Shown piece after piece: positions 32,715 to 44,711 of a stretch of DNA of 64,000 bases; positions within the stretch are counted from its first letter, which is position 1; every line of letters begins with the position of its first letter. A program made the translations under genes and the position numbers. Source of the DNA: Nannochloris sp. 'desiccata' (lineage: Eukaryota > Chlorophyta > Trebouxiophyceae > Chlorellales > Chlorellaceae); contig JAGTXX020000014.1 of assembly GCA_019044685.2 (NCBI GenBank), positions 744,001 to 808,000 on the forward strand, written 5' to 3'. The notes beneath the pieces were generated by a model, which worked only from the letters and a program-made list of their open reading frames with translations, was not told where the DNA came from and ran no database searches.

Positions 32715-35700
32715 ATGGTAAAAGTAAGCATGCTAAGGTGTTGATCAACATCTAATGGTTGTCACATAGCTAGAACCGAGACGAAAAGTTGGAGACTTGT
32801 AATTTAATTAACGTTAGTTGTGTCGCCCATTTTGCAGAAAACAGAGCGTGGCAAGGCTGCTGCTGCGCCTGCGCAACGCCATAATTTAATGGATTTCTTT
32901 GATCCCACTAAAGCTGCTGGGCGAGGACCTCCCCAGGTGAGTAAATATATATTTTCCATTGATCTTCGATCAATCTTGTTATAAAGCAGCGAACTTACCC
33001 TCGTGCTTTCATTCTACAGGCGCAAATGCAGCAACAGCCGGTCAATCCCAACCTTAATGTAAATAACCAGCCTCAGCAGCAGCATCAACCTGTAAATACT
33101 GGCATACCTAATTATAGCAACCACCTACCCGCTGCTCCTTCTGGTGGTGCTGGTGCTGGCCCCTCACGAGCCCAACCGGCAGTCAACAAGCACCTCGCTA
33201 AAGTAGCCGAAATAGATTTACTAGACAACAACATCCCAAGTCAAATAGAATGGCAAGACTCTGGAGAAGATAATATAAGAGCTTTGTGGAAGAGCCCTGG
33301 CAGCGGTGGTGGTGGTAATGGAAATCTAGACCAGGGCAATGGTCAATTTCAACGCACAGCAGCAAACAAACAACGTCTTCTACAAGGACAAGCTGCGCAA
33401 TCGCGTTCTTTAAATCCTTCAGGCTCTGTATCTCCTGGAGATGAGCTATTGGAAGAAGTCTTGGCCAGTCTTGGTGACCCCTCCGCTGCTGCCAATAATC
33501 ATAGACGTAGAGTATCCAACGGAAGCCCTGCTTCGGAAATAACGAATCGCACTACTGGTGCAGCAGGTGGTGGTCAGTATAGAACACCAGCGACTGTACA
33601 TCGCCGACCAGGTATCATCAGAAATGCAAACACACATGCCCGCGTAAACCGTCTTCAAGGCGGTGGCCGTAATACCCCCACCTCTGTCGCCTTTGAAGCT
33701 GGATTAGGCGGTGTTTATGATGGAGGTGTAGGTAGTGGATTAGGAAATGGAGTTAATAGACGCCGGTTTGGCCCAATAGGTAACGGTGGGGGAGTTAATG
33801 AGGCTGCAGGTGGCGGCGGAAAAACGACGGGGAAAAAGAGACGCCAAGCTCAAGTTTGTCAAGCTTTAGATAATATGCTTCATTGCTTGGATATGGATAC
33901 TGGCGGTGTTGATAATAGTGATGGAGGGGCAGAGACAGCAATAGCAGGTGCAGCACAATGCAACAATATAGTAGGTCCTAGCTCAAGAATCGCTGCTGTT
34001 ATGGTAGGGTCACCACCGCCTGCTGCTCCTCCTTCGCAACGTCCTTGCCATGCTGCTACTACTACTACCACCACTACTGGGCCGCAGCAACATCAACATC
34101 AGCATGGATTAACTGATGGACTGATGAAAGAGATGAATAGTATATTTGAAAACTGGCAATCACCTTCAAAACAAGATCAACGACAACAGGAGCAACTACT
34201 AGACGGTGGCTGCAACAACAACAATGTTGCCAAGGCTGCCAAGGCTGCTCCTTCCCCTCTTGCTGAAGTCGTGTTGGCTCCTACACAGCCACAATCAGCA
34301 GCTATGGAGGCTCCCCCACCTTCCCCTTATATTCACCAGGCTCCGCCCACTCAATCTAGAACTGCAGCCCAAGTAAATTTAGAAGCAATTCAACGAAATA
34401 AAATTCATGTTGCTGCTAGCAAAATTAATGATGCAGAAGCAGCGGATAACGAGCTGTGGGGAAGTGATTCTGATGATGATTTAGATGATGTAGCAATTAT
34501 AGCAGCTGCTGCAAAAGCAACAACAGCACAGCGCCCTCCACCTATAAACCCGAACACCTCAACTCAACAACCCATTATTCCTGATGATCCTGCTTCTTGC
34601 TCTCCCTCTAAAGAAACTCCTTTACTCTCTGGAGATCGTGCCCTAGTTCATTTCATAGTCGTTGCTGTCTGGCCCGACTGCCCCGGCATCGACGGCACCT
34701 CGGAAATTCAACTTCAACTCCACAACCCGTATTCTGGTCTCCAAGTAATCGCTCACGTGCAATATCCATACAACCAGGATATTGTGTACCTTCCCAACGA
34801 CCCTGTGAATCTTATGGTTCCTAAACTAGATAACTTCAATGGACAATATCATTGCATTGTGGGCGGCACTCAAGGGCACCCTCGGGCGATGTTGGTCCAC
34901 TACCCTGATGTCTTGCTTGGTGGTACCCGTGTCGCCGGTTCTACGCAGTGCACACGTCAAGGATTCCTTCAAGAACGCATTGCGGGGGGAGATGGTACGA
35001 ATGCTGCTTGTACGAAAGGTAACATGTACCATAATTTATTTCAAACGGCGCTGTTGAAAGGTCTCCGTCAAGCGAATCAATTGGAACAGCACGCACATGA
35101 GATTGTTTCTTCAACTCCTGCTGCACTCCTGGATAGTAATATGACTGAGCATCAAGCGTTTAGTTATCTTAAAGGGTCGATTCCTAAGATGATTGGCATG
35201 CTTAATAAATTTCAAAGAGAGACACCCGTGGCAAATGCTATTTTGAGCGCTGGGCATGTGAATGGAGACGAAGTAAAACGAGCTGTGGCTATTCCTGAAG
35301 TGTTGGATATTGAAGAATATATTGCTGCACCGAAGTTCGGGTTGAAAGGGTACGTAGATGCCAGTATTAAGTTGAAATTGCTGCCTGTTGACCTGCAACA
35401 AAATAATAATAGCAGAAATGTTGCTGGTGAGGTCGTTGTTGCTCCTTTGGAGTTGAAAACTGGTCTTCCCCGCGTTTCCGATGAAGCACAGGTGTTGTTA
35501 TATCTATTAGCTATGGAAGAACGCTACGGAAAGCCTCTTAATTGGGGTTTATTAGTCAATTCAAATCCCAGAACTGAGGAACCACAGCGCCTCGTTGCCC
35601 GTCAAGATCATCTATTAGCCACGCTCATGGCTGCACGCAACCGTTTAGCTTCCGCATTAGCTCGTGGATCGTTACCTGGACTGGTAGAAAGCAAATCGTC

Positions 35701-37909
35701 CTGCAATAGGTGTTTTGCCCGCACAGAATGTATGCTCACTCACGCAGCGATTGAAACCCCTGATGATGTTTCTGCTCCGGCTGCTGCAGCTGTCGATGCT
35801 CCTGATGCTGCAACCTCCTCCTTTGTCGGTGGAATGATGTCTGGCAGAGATCGTGATACCTTGGAAGCTATATACCAATCTGAAACTGCCCATTTATCTC
35901 CAAGAGATAAAGAATTTTTGCGACACTGGGCAGCTTTATTGGATTTGGAAGCATCTGGAGCAACAAAACAGCGTCCAGAAATCTGGAAAATGACAGGACA
36001 AGCACGTGAAGCTGCAGGAAGATGTGTCACGGGGCTAACGATCATCCGTGCGGTGAAAAATGAAGCTTCTGGCAGCGTCATGTATACGTTTGCCCGTCGA
36101 GGAGGTGGTGGAGTCCCTTCCCCCTTTCCTCCTGGCGAGATGCTGATGCTGGGGGTTGATGGAAGACACGCTGGTGTCGGTCGTGGACATTTATATGAAT
36201 CTACACCTGAAACTCTGACCGTTATTATGGAAAAAGAGCTCAGAGAAGGGTTGTTGTTCCCTCAAGGCAAGCTTGCGGTGATGGGAAGTCAAAGGGAGGG
36301 GAGAAGTCAAACTCAATCTGGAGTGGCGTGCTGTGATTCCTCTGTCTCCTGGAGACTTGATAAAGAGGAAGTAGGGACTACAACACCTCGTATCCGTGGA
36401 TTTTTATACTCTCTTTTCGCTCGTAGCTTTGATGCAGACGGTAGAGAAGACCAGTTGAGTGCCAGGGCTGCACGCCTTCGAATGTTCATTATCGATTTGG
36501 AAGCACCTACTGCTGCTTCTATTACGATTGAGGATCAGAAATTAATTCACGCTGTCGATAAAGAAGCGCGCTTGCTGAATCTTAACAAAGAGCAGCATCA
36601 TGCTGTGCGCTGCGCTGTATTATGCAAAGACTATTCTCTCGTTCTTGGAATGCCAGGGGCAGGAAAAACCACTGCAATTGTCGCTATGGTCCGTTCTTTA
36701 GCTACTGTAGGGAAAAGGGTCTTACTCACGTCGTACACCAACTCTGCTGTGGATAATGTCTTGCTTAAATTAGCTGAAATGGCGGGTAAAGAGGACTTTA
36801 TTACCTTTGTCCGTGTTGGTCGTGAAGGTCGAGTTAACCCCAAGTTAGTCGACTTCACCCCTTCTGGCGCTCAGCACAAGGCAGCTACCGCAGGGGAGCT
36901 TGCTAGCCTTGTCGACAGAGTCAAAATCTGGGGTGTCTCTGCTTTGGGAGCTACAGACACATTAATTCGTCGTCGCGAATTTGATGTTGTCATCGTTGAT
37001 GAGGCGGGACAGATTACGTTACCGTCCACTATAGGTCCATTATTACGAGGAAACACATTCGTACTTGTCGGGGATCCTCATCAATTACCTCCTTTAGTCA
37101 CCAACGAAGAAGCAGCTGAAAAGGGGCTGGCTGAGCCGTTGTTTGCAAGGCTGGCGACAGCACATCCACGTGCTGTGGTGACCTTGCCTGTGCAGTACAG
37201 GATGGCTGAGGAAATACAAGTTTTGCCTAATTTGCTGTCGTACAATGGAGAAATGAGGTGTGCTAGTGCTGCTGTAGCTGGACAAATGTTGCAGTTCGCA
37301 CGCTGGGCTTCTTTAACATGTACAGGGGCTACCACTAATGCTTCCTTGCCTTCTTCTTCCTCCTCTTCCCAACATAAAGCGGGACCTGTTCCATCTTGGC
37401 TGTTGCAGGCATTGGAGCCTCGTCGTCGCGTTGTATTCCTCGATACCTCGGCTATGCCTGCCCCTGAGGTGAAAATAGGTGAAGCGGTGACAAACCCTAG
37501 TGAAGCTGATATCACACTTTCTTTAGTAACAGCTGCTGTGCGTGCTGGGCTCCCTGCACACGCCATTGGTTTGATTTCTCCTTACAACAGACAAGTTTCT
37601 TTGTTAGATAAACTTACCCGTAGCGCTGGTGTGGGTGCAACCGAGTGTCTGACTATTGATAAAGCGCAAGGACGTGATAAAGAGTGTGTTATTGTGTCTC
37701 TAGTCAAGTCAAATGTTGAAAAAGATACCGGGAAGCTGTTGACAGATTTGAGAAGAGTCAATGTTGCCATTACTCGAGCGAAAGCGAAATTGATTTTAAT
37801 TGGCGATGCGAGTACTCTAGTTGTGTTGCCCTTGTTTGAAAAGGTGCTGCGAGAGTGTGATGAAAGAAAATGGATTGTTAGAGTGCCTGCTGGAGCGCTG
37901 GAAAAATAA
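32715..37909 (+). CDS. DNA2: DNA2 nuclease-helicase
   Basis: Replication and repair nuclease-helicase that trims Okazaki flaps and resects breaks. Predicted exons: 32715-32723 (only 9 nt, M-V-K), 32838-32936 and 33020-37909; about 1,665 residues. Exon 2 gives KTERGK...HNLMDFFDP, a PCNA-binding-like segment. About 600 residues of Gln/Asn/Gly/Pro-rich disorder follow. The nuclease part has an early Cys (near 679, STQCTRQGF), the RecB-type ELKTG near 846 and the iron-sulphur ligands C-x2-C-x5-C (SCNRCFARTEC) near 930. SF1 helicase motifs: GMPGAGKTT near 1243, DEAGQ, QYRM, DKAQGRDKE and RRVNVAITRAKA. The 9-nt first exon rests only on GTAAGC/TTTGCAG signals and reading frame. Confidence 0.92.
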
Positions 37910-38564
37910 TGAAGTTTTTAGTTATATTTCATTTAGTTATACTAGTTGTTCTTCTGAGAAGAATATATCCCTAAGAAACAGAGGTATTGATAGATTGATA
38001 ATTGAATGAATTAATGAAAGCAATGGAAAAAGAAATTCTGTACTGCAGCTTATGTTATAATACTTTTTTTTTAGTCTTTTAGTTTTTGCCAGCACCGACG
38101 ATTACCAGTCTCTCTTATTGTACAATAGCAGGTGCAATCAAAGCAATCTACATGGTGTAAGCTAGATGCTACTATCCATTGCGCCCCATACCTTGCTAGT
38201 AAATAAAAAAGGAATTGCAAGAGGGGGGCATGGGGTACAGAGGGCAAATTCGAAACTTATTTTCATCTTGCGGGGACTTACTTGACTAAATGTCTGATTG
38301 GCAATGCAGGTAAACAACGATAAAATTGAGAAAGAGAGCGAGCGAGAGATCGAAAGAAACAAAACAATAGTTAAAAAGAAGAAGAAAGAGGATATACAGC
38401 AGCAAAATTAAAAAAAAGGGGGTTAAATCGAAGTACCAGGATGGTAGTGTATGGGGATAATTAACATTTTCACTTTAAAAACTTGATTTTTTTAATCAAT
38501 CAAACAGAGAATGCATATTTTGAGTGTCTGATTAGAGTATTCTTTCCTCATTTATTGTTATGTT
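37910..38564. other. Intergenic between convergent DNA2 and bZIP
   Basis: 655 bp holding the two 3'UTRs; purine-rich near 38320-38420. No gene recognised. Confidence 0.5.
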
Positions 38565-40651
38565 TTAGCAGCAACCACCCTTAGACCCCTTGTTACCACC
38601 TCCGCAGGTAGGGACCAGGTTCGCTCGACTTCCGCCATCGCCCTGCCCGGCGCCAGGTTGATTACCACTGGAGTCTCTCCCCAACCTGTGCGCCAACACG
38701 TTCGACAACGCCAAGGCGTCACAATGCTGAGGATACACAGCCGTCATGTAGTGAGCTCCTTGCAAGGGAGTCAACACTTTAGAAATCGTCGCACAGTTGA
38801 TATCCATAGCTGAGCGCTGTTCCCTCCGTAAATTGTCTTTGATGCTGTCCAAAACAGAGACCAATTCAGCATTGGATTTGGCTACAGGCAAGTAGCCAAA
38901 GTTTGAAATATTTTCCATTTTCCCTTCAAGAGTGTTATCCTCTACGGGGTTGCGAGAATGATGGGGTAACATAAGAGCCATAGCTTGCAAGTTTAGAGCT
39001 TGTCGCTCAGCGTAAATCTCCCTCATTTTTTCTAAATGGGAGCCTCGTAGAAGCAAAAGTTGCTCTTGTTGTTGTGGTGTCATTTTCATAGCGTCCAGAG
39101 CAGCGTGAAAACGATCTTGTGCAGGGTGTGTAGCGGAAGAAAGTTGGGAAGGGTCACCTGCGATGAGTTCAAGAACACGAGCGCCTTCTGCGCGGATAGC
39201 AGCTTGGCATAGTTGGCAACTTGTCCCTACCAGCTGCGCAAGTTCTCCTATGACATTGTCAGGCACATCTTCTGCTGCGATGTTGAAATCTTCCAGCTTG
39301 TGTTTCTCAAGGAAGACTCTTAGCGATTCGATCTGAGCAGCAAAGCCTGACTCGAAATCAATACCACTTAAATCCCGGGGTAAAACATCGCATGAAACAC
39401 TTCTTCCACTAAAATGATTATTTTGAACCTGATCGAGGGGACCGCTACTGCCTGCAGGTCCATGCTGGTGGTTATTGCCCGCTAGTTTTGCATTAGTGCC
39501 AGCAGCAGCAACACCTTCACTATCTTCAGAAGCGCCACCCAAAGAAGCATCTGCTGCCGAGTCCAGTTCGATTTTTAATCTTTCTACCTCATGTTCCCTT
39601 TCTACTAAGGCCTTTTGCAGCTCTCCATTCATTCCTTCAAGGATTTCATTACGCGCTGCGACAGTTTCTAGCTTGGCCAACTCTTGCTGCATGAGTTCTA
39701 CTTGCTTTTCCAGTTCTGAAAATTTCTGTTTCTTGCGTTCTCGGTACCTCTGCTGAGCAATTTTGTTAGCTTCCTGTTGGCGAGCGCTTTTATTGCGAGG
39801 GCCACCACTGAAACGTTGTACACCTCCATATTCAGCAGAAGTACGGGGGCTATTCACCACGTCATTATTAGAATAACGAGGGCCTCCAACAGCGCCACCG
39901 CTGCCTGCAGCGGCAATGGGTGGGTTCAGGGCTTGTTGCTTGGCGTGTGGTAGCCCTGCAGCTGCTCCAGATGCTTGTTGGGCTCGTCCACCTCCACCTT
40001 GCTTAAATTGCTGTTGTTGCAATGCTAAGAGGCCAGCTTGTTGTAAAAGTTCCGGAGACACTGACATGCCATTCGGGCCTAAAAAGGGAGAAATCTGTGG
40101 GGCTTGGCGGTTCATGTCCCCTAAAGAGAGGGAGCCTTGAGATCCACTTAAGCCTGGTGGGAGGTTAAAGGTCGCACCAGGGTCTCCTGTACGCAACTGC
40201 TTTGACATTGGATCAGTCGAAACTGCAAAAAGAATTATAGAAATTACAAGTCATGTTAGCTTAGAGCTTAATTATGGAGGGACTGCGAGAATTCAAGTAG
40301 GCCATTTTGGGTTTGCTTACGTTCACCACCTGCACGCTTGCTTCGATTAGTAAGCTCTGCAACGTAGGAGGTGAAAAAATCATCTACGCTGTGAAACCTG
40401 CAGCAAGAAAAACGACACCGGTGAGTGGACGCCAAAATAAAGGCGACGCTGCATCTTCCACGTGCAGCGGTACGCTAGGAGCACGGAAAAAGATTGCAGT
40501 CTAGCATTCCGTGCCATTTGAATGACCCGTCTCTTTAAAACTACAGATGTTCCACTCACTCGTCAACGTTGCCAAAAATAGCACTAAGGTCTAAATTATC
40601 TAAACTCTCCAATCTGGGAGCCGGGGGCGCAGGTAGGCCGTTATTGCTCAT
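38565..40651 (-). CDS. bZIP transcription factor
   Basis: Exons 40651-40560, 40388-40321 and 40222-38565. Exon 1 starts MSNNGLPAPPAPRLESLDNL. After a Gln/Gly/Ala-rich lead comes a bZIP: basic region NKIAQQRYRERKKQKF with the N-x7-R signature, then a leucine zipper (LEKQVELMQQELAKLE, later LQKALVEREHEVERL) of about seven heptads. The C-terminal half is a long helical region (MTPQQQEQLLLLRGSHLEKMREIYAERQ) ending with LTPLQGAHYMTAVYP and a Gly/Cys tail. The C-terminal helices remind me loosely of plant TGA-factor or DOG1-type regions, but the match is too weak to call. DNA-binding through the zipper is secure; target and pathway are not known. Confidence 0.88.
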
Positions 40652-41004
40652 GGTTCAAGTAGATTTGTGATCAGAACGTTTACTGAAAGTGACAGCAACA
40701 AGGCAAGCTACTCAATTGCAAATAAGTCATCGCAAACCCCAAATGCAAGGTTTTTGATGTAAATAACAGCGGTCTGGAGTGAAGATGTGAGATGTTTTTA
40801 TCCATCCCTCCAATAAAATTCAAATGATCACCGATTCCTTTCCCACACCAATGTTTTGCATGTGTATTAGTTTAGGTGAGCCCTCTGCGTTATAGCGTGA
40901 GCTGTGCATTTCCTCAAATTCACGCTTTTTAGACATCATTGTACCATTCCAATTCATTGTATATGCTCCAAGGCAGTAAAACAAACCTATTTCCTTTGTG
41001 ATCG
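40652..41004. promoter_or_regulatory. Intergenic between divergent bZIP and glutathionyl-hydroquinone reductase
   Basis: 353 bp; no gene or repeat recognised. Confidence 0.4.
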
Positions 41005-42240
41005 ATGATCACTTCTGTGTTTCGTTGTGGAAACCCTCTTTTTCATAGCACTAAAATAATCAACTGCCTTCGCAACCCAGAGATCTATTCTTCTTATAAC
41101 GCTCATATCCCTCGAACTGGTTGGCGCTCTACCTCCTCCAACGCGCCGTTGACAAGCAACCAGAAACTTACCTCCAAGGCAATCATGGCATCGTCCACTG
41201 CCCCTCGCACCGCTCTTGCAGAAACAGATTCCAAGGGTGCATTCACCCGAAAGGACTCTGCCTTTCGCAATTTTATTGAAAAAGGCACTAAATTCGAACC
41301 TGAAGCTGGACGCTACCATCTTTACGTCTCTCTCGCCTGCCCGTGGGCCAATCGATGTGTGGCCGCCATGTACATGAAAGGTCTGGAAGACGTCATCGGT
41401 CTCTCTGTTACACACCCTACTTGGCAACGTACCAGACCTGATAAGAAGGACCCTGAAGATGCCCATACAGGCTGGTTCTTTGCCTCTCCAGAAGACCCTC
41501 CTGTAAGTAACTCGGAAGGTATGGGGTCATTTGACTGTTCTGGATGTGTCCCTGACCCCGTCAACGGGGTCAAATTTGTACGAGATTTGTACGAATTAGC
41601 CAACGATTCCAGTGGCAAGTACTCTGTTCCTGTATTATGGGATAAGAAAGAAAGAACTATCGTAAATAACGAGTCCTCAGAAATTTTAAGAATGCTTAAT
41701 ACCGCCTTTAACGATTTTGCAAATAATCCTTCTTTGGACCTGTATCCTGAGGAGCTTCGTAGTGAAATTGACTCCGTGAATGAATGGATTTACCCTAACA
41801 TAAACAATGGAGTCTACCGCTGTGGATTTGCTACCACCCAGGAAGCATATAACATCGCCTTTAATGATTTATTTTCTGCTCTAGATAGGGTCGAGGACAT
41901 TCTTTTAAGGCGCCGCTACATTGCGGGAGACATCATCACCGAAGCTGATATCCGGCTGTTCATGACGTTAATCCGGTTCGACCCTGTATATGTCGTGTAT
42001 TTCAAGACAGATAAAAAGGCTATCAGAGAATACCCTAATATAAGCGAGTACGTAAAAGATCTCTATTCCATCCCGGGGATTAAAAAGTCAATTAATATAG
42101 ATCATATTAAGAAGCATTATTTCACTTCTCACCCGAAATTGAATGCGTACGCAATCATTCCTGGTGGATCTGACCCATGGTGGGAAGGAGAGCATGGAAG
42201 GTATAAAATGACCAAGCAAGCGGTGGCATTCGATGCTTAG
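41005..42240 (+). CDS. Glutathionyl-hydroquinone reductase (Ecm4/YqjG-type GST)
   Basis: Xi-class glutathione transferase that reduces glutathionyl-hydroquinones. Single exon of 411 residues. The first 60 residues (basic, Ser-rich, from MITSVFRCGN) look like an organelle-targeting extension, compared with about 330 for bacterial members. The catalytic motif CPWA lies in SLACPWANRC. Further hallmarks are DKKERTIVNNESSEI, NEWIYPNINNGVYRCGFA, EDILLRRRYIAGDIITEAD, and the C-terminal GGSDPWW. Probably detoxification of quinones in the plastid or mitochondrion. Confidence 0.95.
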   Translation: MITSVFRCGNPLFHSTKIINCLRNPEIYSSYNAHIPRTGWRSTSSNAPLTSNQKLTSKAIMASSTAPRTALAETDSKGAFTRKDSAFRNFIEKGTKFEPEAGRYHLYVSLACPWANRCVAAMYMKGLEDVIGLSVTHPTWQRTRPDKKDPEDAHTGWFFASPEDPPVSNSEGMGSFDCSGCVPDPVNGVKFVRDLYELANDSSGKYSVPVLWDKKERTIVNNESSEILRMLNTAFNDFANNPSLDLYPEELRSEIDSVNEWIYPNINNGVYRCGFATTQEAYNIAFNDLFSALDRVEDILLRRRYIAGDIITEADIRLFMTLIRFDPVYVVYFKTDKKAIREYPNISEYVKDLYSIPGIKKSINIDHIKKHYFTSHPKLNAYAIIPGGSDPWWEGEHGRYKMTKQAVAFDA

Positions 42241-42445
42241 ACGGCGGAAAAACAAAAAAATAAGTTGTGGTAGAAAGGGGAATGCCCCCTTCGTTCCTTG
42301 TTGTTGTTGACTAATAAATACGTTAATTTTGTATGTGATGATTTCATTTGGTGCCCAGAACAGTTTTGTAAATAGCTTGATCACACTTTTGATTAAATAA
42401 GACACAAAAAAAAGTAGAAGCAAAGAAGATGAAAAAAAAATCTCC

Positions 42446-43803
42446 CTAACGAGATCCCGGTTCAGAACCACCGGGAAAGGGATCAAGTGCTTTCATATTT
42501 CCATTCCAATAATATTCAATCGCGCCCTTCATTCTCTCCACTTTATCTGGATGATAATTCATATGCACCATCACCGGATTCGGTTGTTGCGCTCTCGGCA
42601 TATGCCTCACAATTTTAAACAAAGTCTTGGAATTCATAAATTTTAATCGATCCATCACACGAACCGTCACTTGGGGACTCTTTCTTTCACCATGGCTTAA
42701 AAAGAAAACTTCTTCATTATAGACACTTTGATCCCACGCCTTTTCTTTATGTAATCTAGCTGCTATACGCTGCATAAGGTCTATTGTACGGGAGTTTGCT
42801 TTTAAATAAAATAAACCGCTATTCATCACCATATGTCTGACTCCTTGTGCGTACCTAGACCACCCCATGGACTCATCATCAATCCCGTAAATCTCTCCAT
42901 ACGCGGTACTATCATCAGATCCATCAGACATGCCTTCTACATCGTGATCGCGGTATAAATTTAGTAAAGGGTCTTCAACGATGACAATGTCGACGTCGGA
43001 GAGAAGGACGTCATAGCCAAGGGTCAGAAATTCTTCAATAATTTCGTATTTCATGGCGCTGATGGCGTGATTGTCACCGGTATTCGCTTGCGTATCGGGG
43101 ATCTGTGTACAAGAAGAGGAGGAAGAGCAAGTAGTCAGTTAGAGGAGAAGCAGGAGATGTTTAATAATAAAACCAGAGTCGAGATAGAGAGAAAAGAATA
43201 TTGAGATAAGTAGGACAAATAAGAAAGTTAGAAGATTACGATTATAATAATATTCTGAGCTTTAGGCTATCTACCTAAGTTCCTTTCTATTACCTTGACT
43301 GGCCGGTAGTAATGATTAATTTTATTTTCCACGCAATAATCTCGTAACTCTTCATCGATAGCGACTACCAACCAATTTGTATTTTGTATTCTTTGAGCGC
43401 CTTGCAACCATAGCACCAAAGATTCACTTCTTATAAGATTCATATTACTAATAGCTATCATAATTTCACCATCTGGGGCGATACGTTGAAGGATCTTTTC
43501 GAGGTTGCTGCGAGGTTGGCGGCCTTTGATGAATAGAGACGGCTCAGTCGTTGAAGAAGAGGCGGTAGTTGCCAAAGAAGCTAAAGAGTTGTGTTGTTGG
43601 GCTGCACCAAGCTCTAGTTTCCTTGATCTAAGGGATGCCAATTGCGCAGGAGTTGTTTTTGCTTCTTCATGTTTAAGATATAGCTTTTCTGCAACTACAA
43701 AACCTACGCAGGTTCCTAAGATAAGAACGGTCGATAGAGCAGCTGAAGACTTGGCTCTCTCGTTGGCTTTCTGCTTGCCTGAGCTGTCATCGTTGGACCG
43801 CAT
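42446..43803 (-). CDS. GT77 arabinosyltransferase, RRA type
   Basis: Glycosyltransferase that extends arabinose chains on hydroxyproline-rich glycoproteins. Exons 43803-43294 and 43102-42446; 388 residues. Type II membrane layout: short basic cytoplasmic start, one helix (LSTVLILGTCVGFVVAEKLYL), then a Ser-rich stem. The catalytic part has the DVD metal-binding motif in LLSDVDIVIVEDP and the conserved runs LYRDHDVEGM, GWSRYAQGVR, NSGLFYLKAN, KEKAWDQSVYNEE, FMNSKTLFK and VHMNYHPDKVERM, all typical of plant RRA proteins. The splice after YYRPVK joins IPDTQANTGDNHAIS, restoring the family spacing. Probably Golgi, acting on extensin-like cell wall or flagellar glycoproteins. Confidence 0.9.
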
Positions 43804-44133
43804 GCTGATGTGCAATCTATTTTAAACACGCCGCATGCTAATACACTCGAAAAATCTCCTGGTTTTGTTATTTTATGCAATACAAAATCAAATTTGCTAT
43901 TTGAATTGCTATAATGCAATCTGTTGACTTTTGCTGGTTTTGGGGCGTCACTTCAGGTTCACGTGTATGTAATCGTATGCTGCAAATGCCTGGTATCGAC
44001 TAAATTTGTGTGCTGGCGCTTAGAGAAGCCTGCAAAGTGTGAAGAAAGAGTCTGCAGAGTTGAGCCCAACCTCTTCAGGCCCAAGCGGCATTGCTAAAAA
44101 ATATAGCATAATGCAGACCTAGCAAATCGTATA
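43804..44133. promoter_or_regulatory. Intergenic between divergent arabinosyltransferase and ENY2
   Basis: 330 bp without coding sequence. Confidence 0.4.
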
Positions 44134-44677
44134 ATGAGCAAGTCTAAGAAGAGTGGCGCAGAGGTGCTGAGCCCCCAAGAAACAGTCAAAGTAAAGGTTC
44201 GACATCTTTCATTTTTTCGAAAATCTGCGCGATCTTCAACGTTTTCCAAGCCCTTGGTTTTATCTTTCCTTTTACTTATTTCCATACCTACAGCTTGTTC
44301 TTAGCGGGGAACGCGATAAACTCAAGAAGCTAGCAAAAGAAAAACTTGAACTCTCAGGATGGACAGATGACTTGCGACGTCAGTGCAGAGGTAATAATAC
44401 TGTCCACTAGATTCCCTAATGCAGATCTCTGCATATCATATTATGAGACCCTATCCCATCCATCCTACCAGTTAGAACCTTTAAATAAGAACAGTAACGC
44501 ATGTTTTTCAACATATACTAATTTTCTCCTGCAGAGTATGCCGCCAGTCTTGGAATAGAATCTGTAACCCATGAAGGCATCGTTAATGAAGTACAGCGAC
44601 AAGGAAAATCACAAGTACCTGATCACATTAAAGCAGAGATCTTAGCTGAAATTCGAACCATCCTAGAAAAATCTTAG
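44134..44677 (+). CDS. ENY2: ENY2/SUS1, TREX-2 and SAGA subunit
   Basis: Small helical protein shared by SAGA (histone deubiquitination) and TREX-2 (mRNA export). Three exons: 44134-44190, 44294-44390 and 44535-44677; 98 residues, the family size. The lysine-rich start MSKSKKSG is followed by the conserved helices ERDKLKKLAKEKLELSGW, DDLRRQC, GIESVTHEGIVNEV and QVPDHIKAEILAEIRTIL. All splice sites are GT-AG and the phases agree. The stop lies only 34 bp before the next start codon. Confidence 0.93.
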
Positions 44678-44711
44678 AAAGCGCTCAGAACAAAGATTAC
44701 AAACAAGGAAC

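Noticed and set aside
38565..40223. DOG1 domain in the bZIP protein
   Set aside because: C-terminal helices only loosely resemble it and the key motif positions are not convincing.
44196..44206. B-box-like GGTTCGACATC suggesting another tRNA
   Set aside because: Lies in the ENY2 intron; the box lacks the final TCC and no tRNA arms pair around it.
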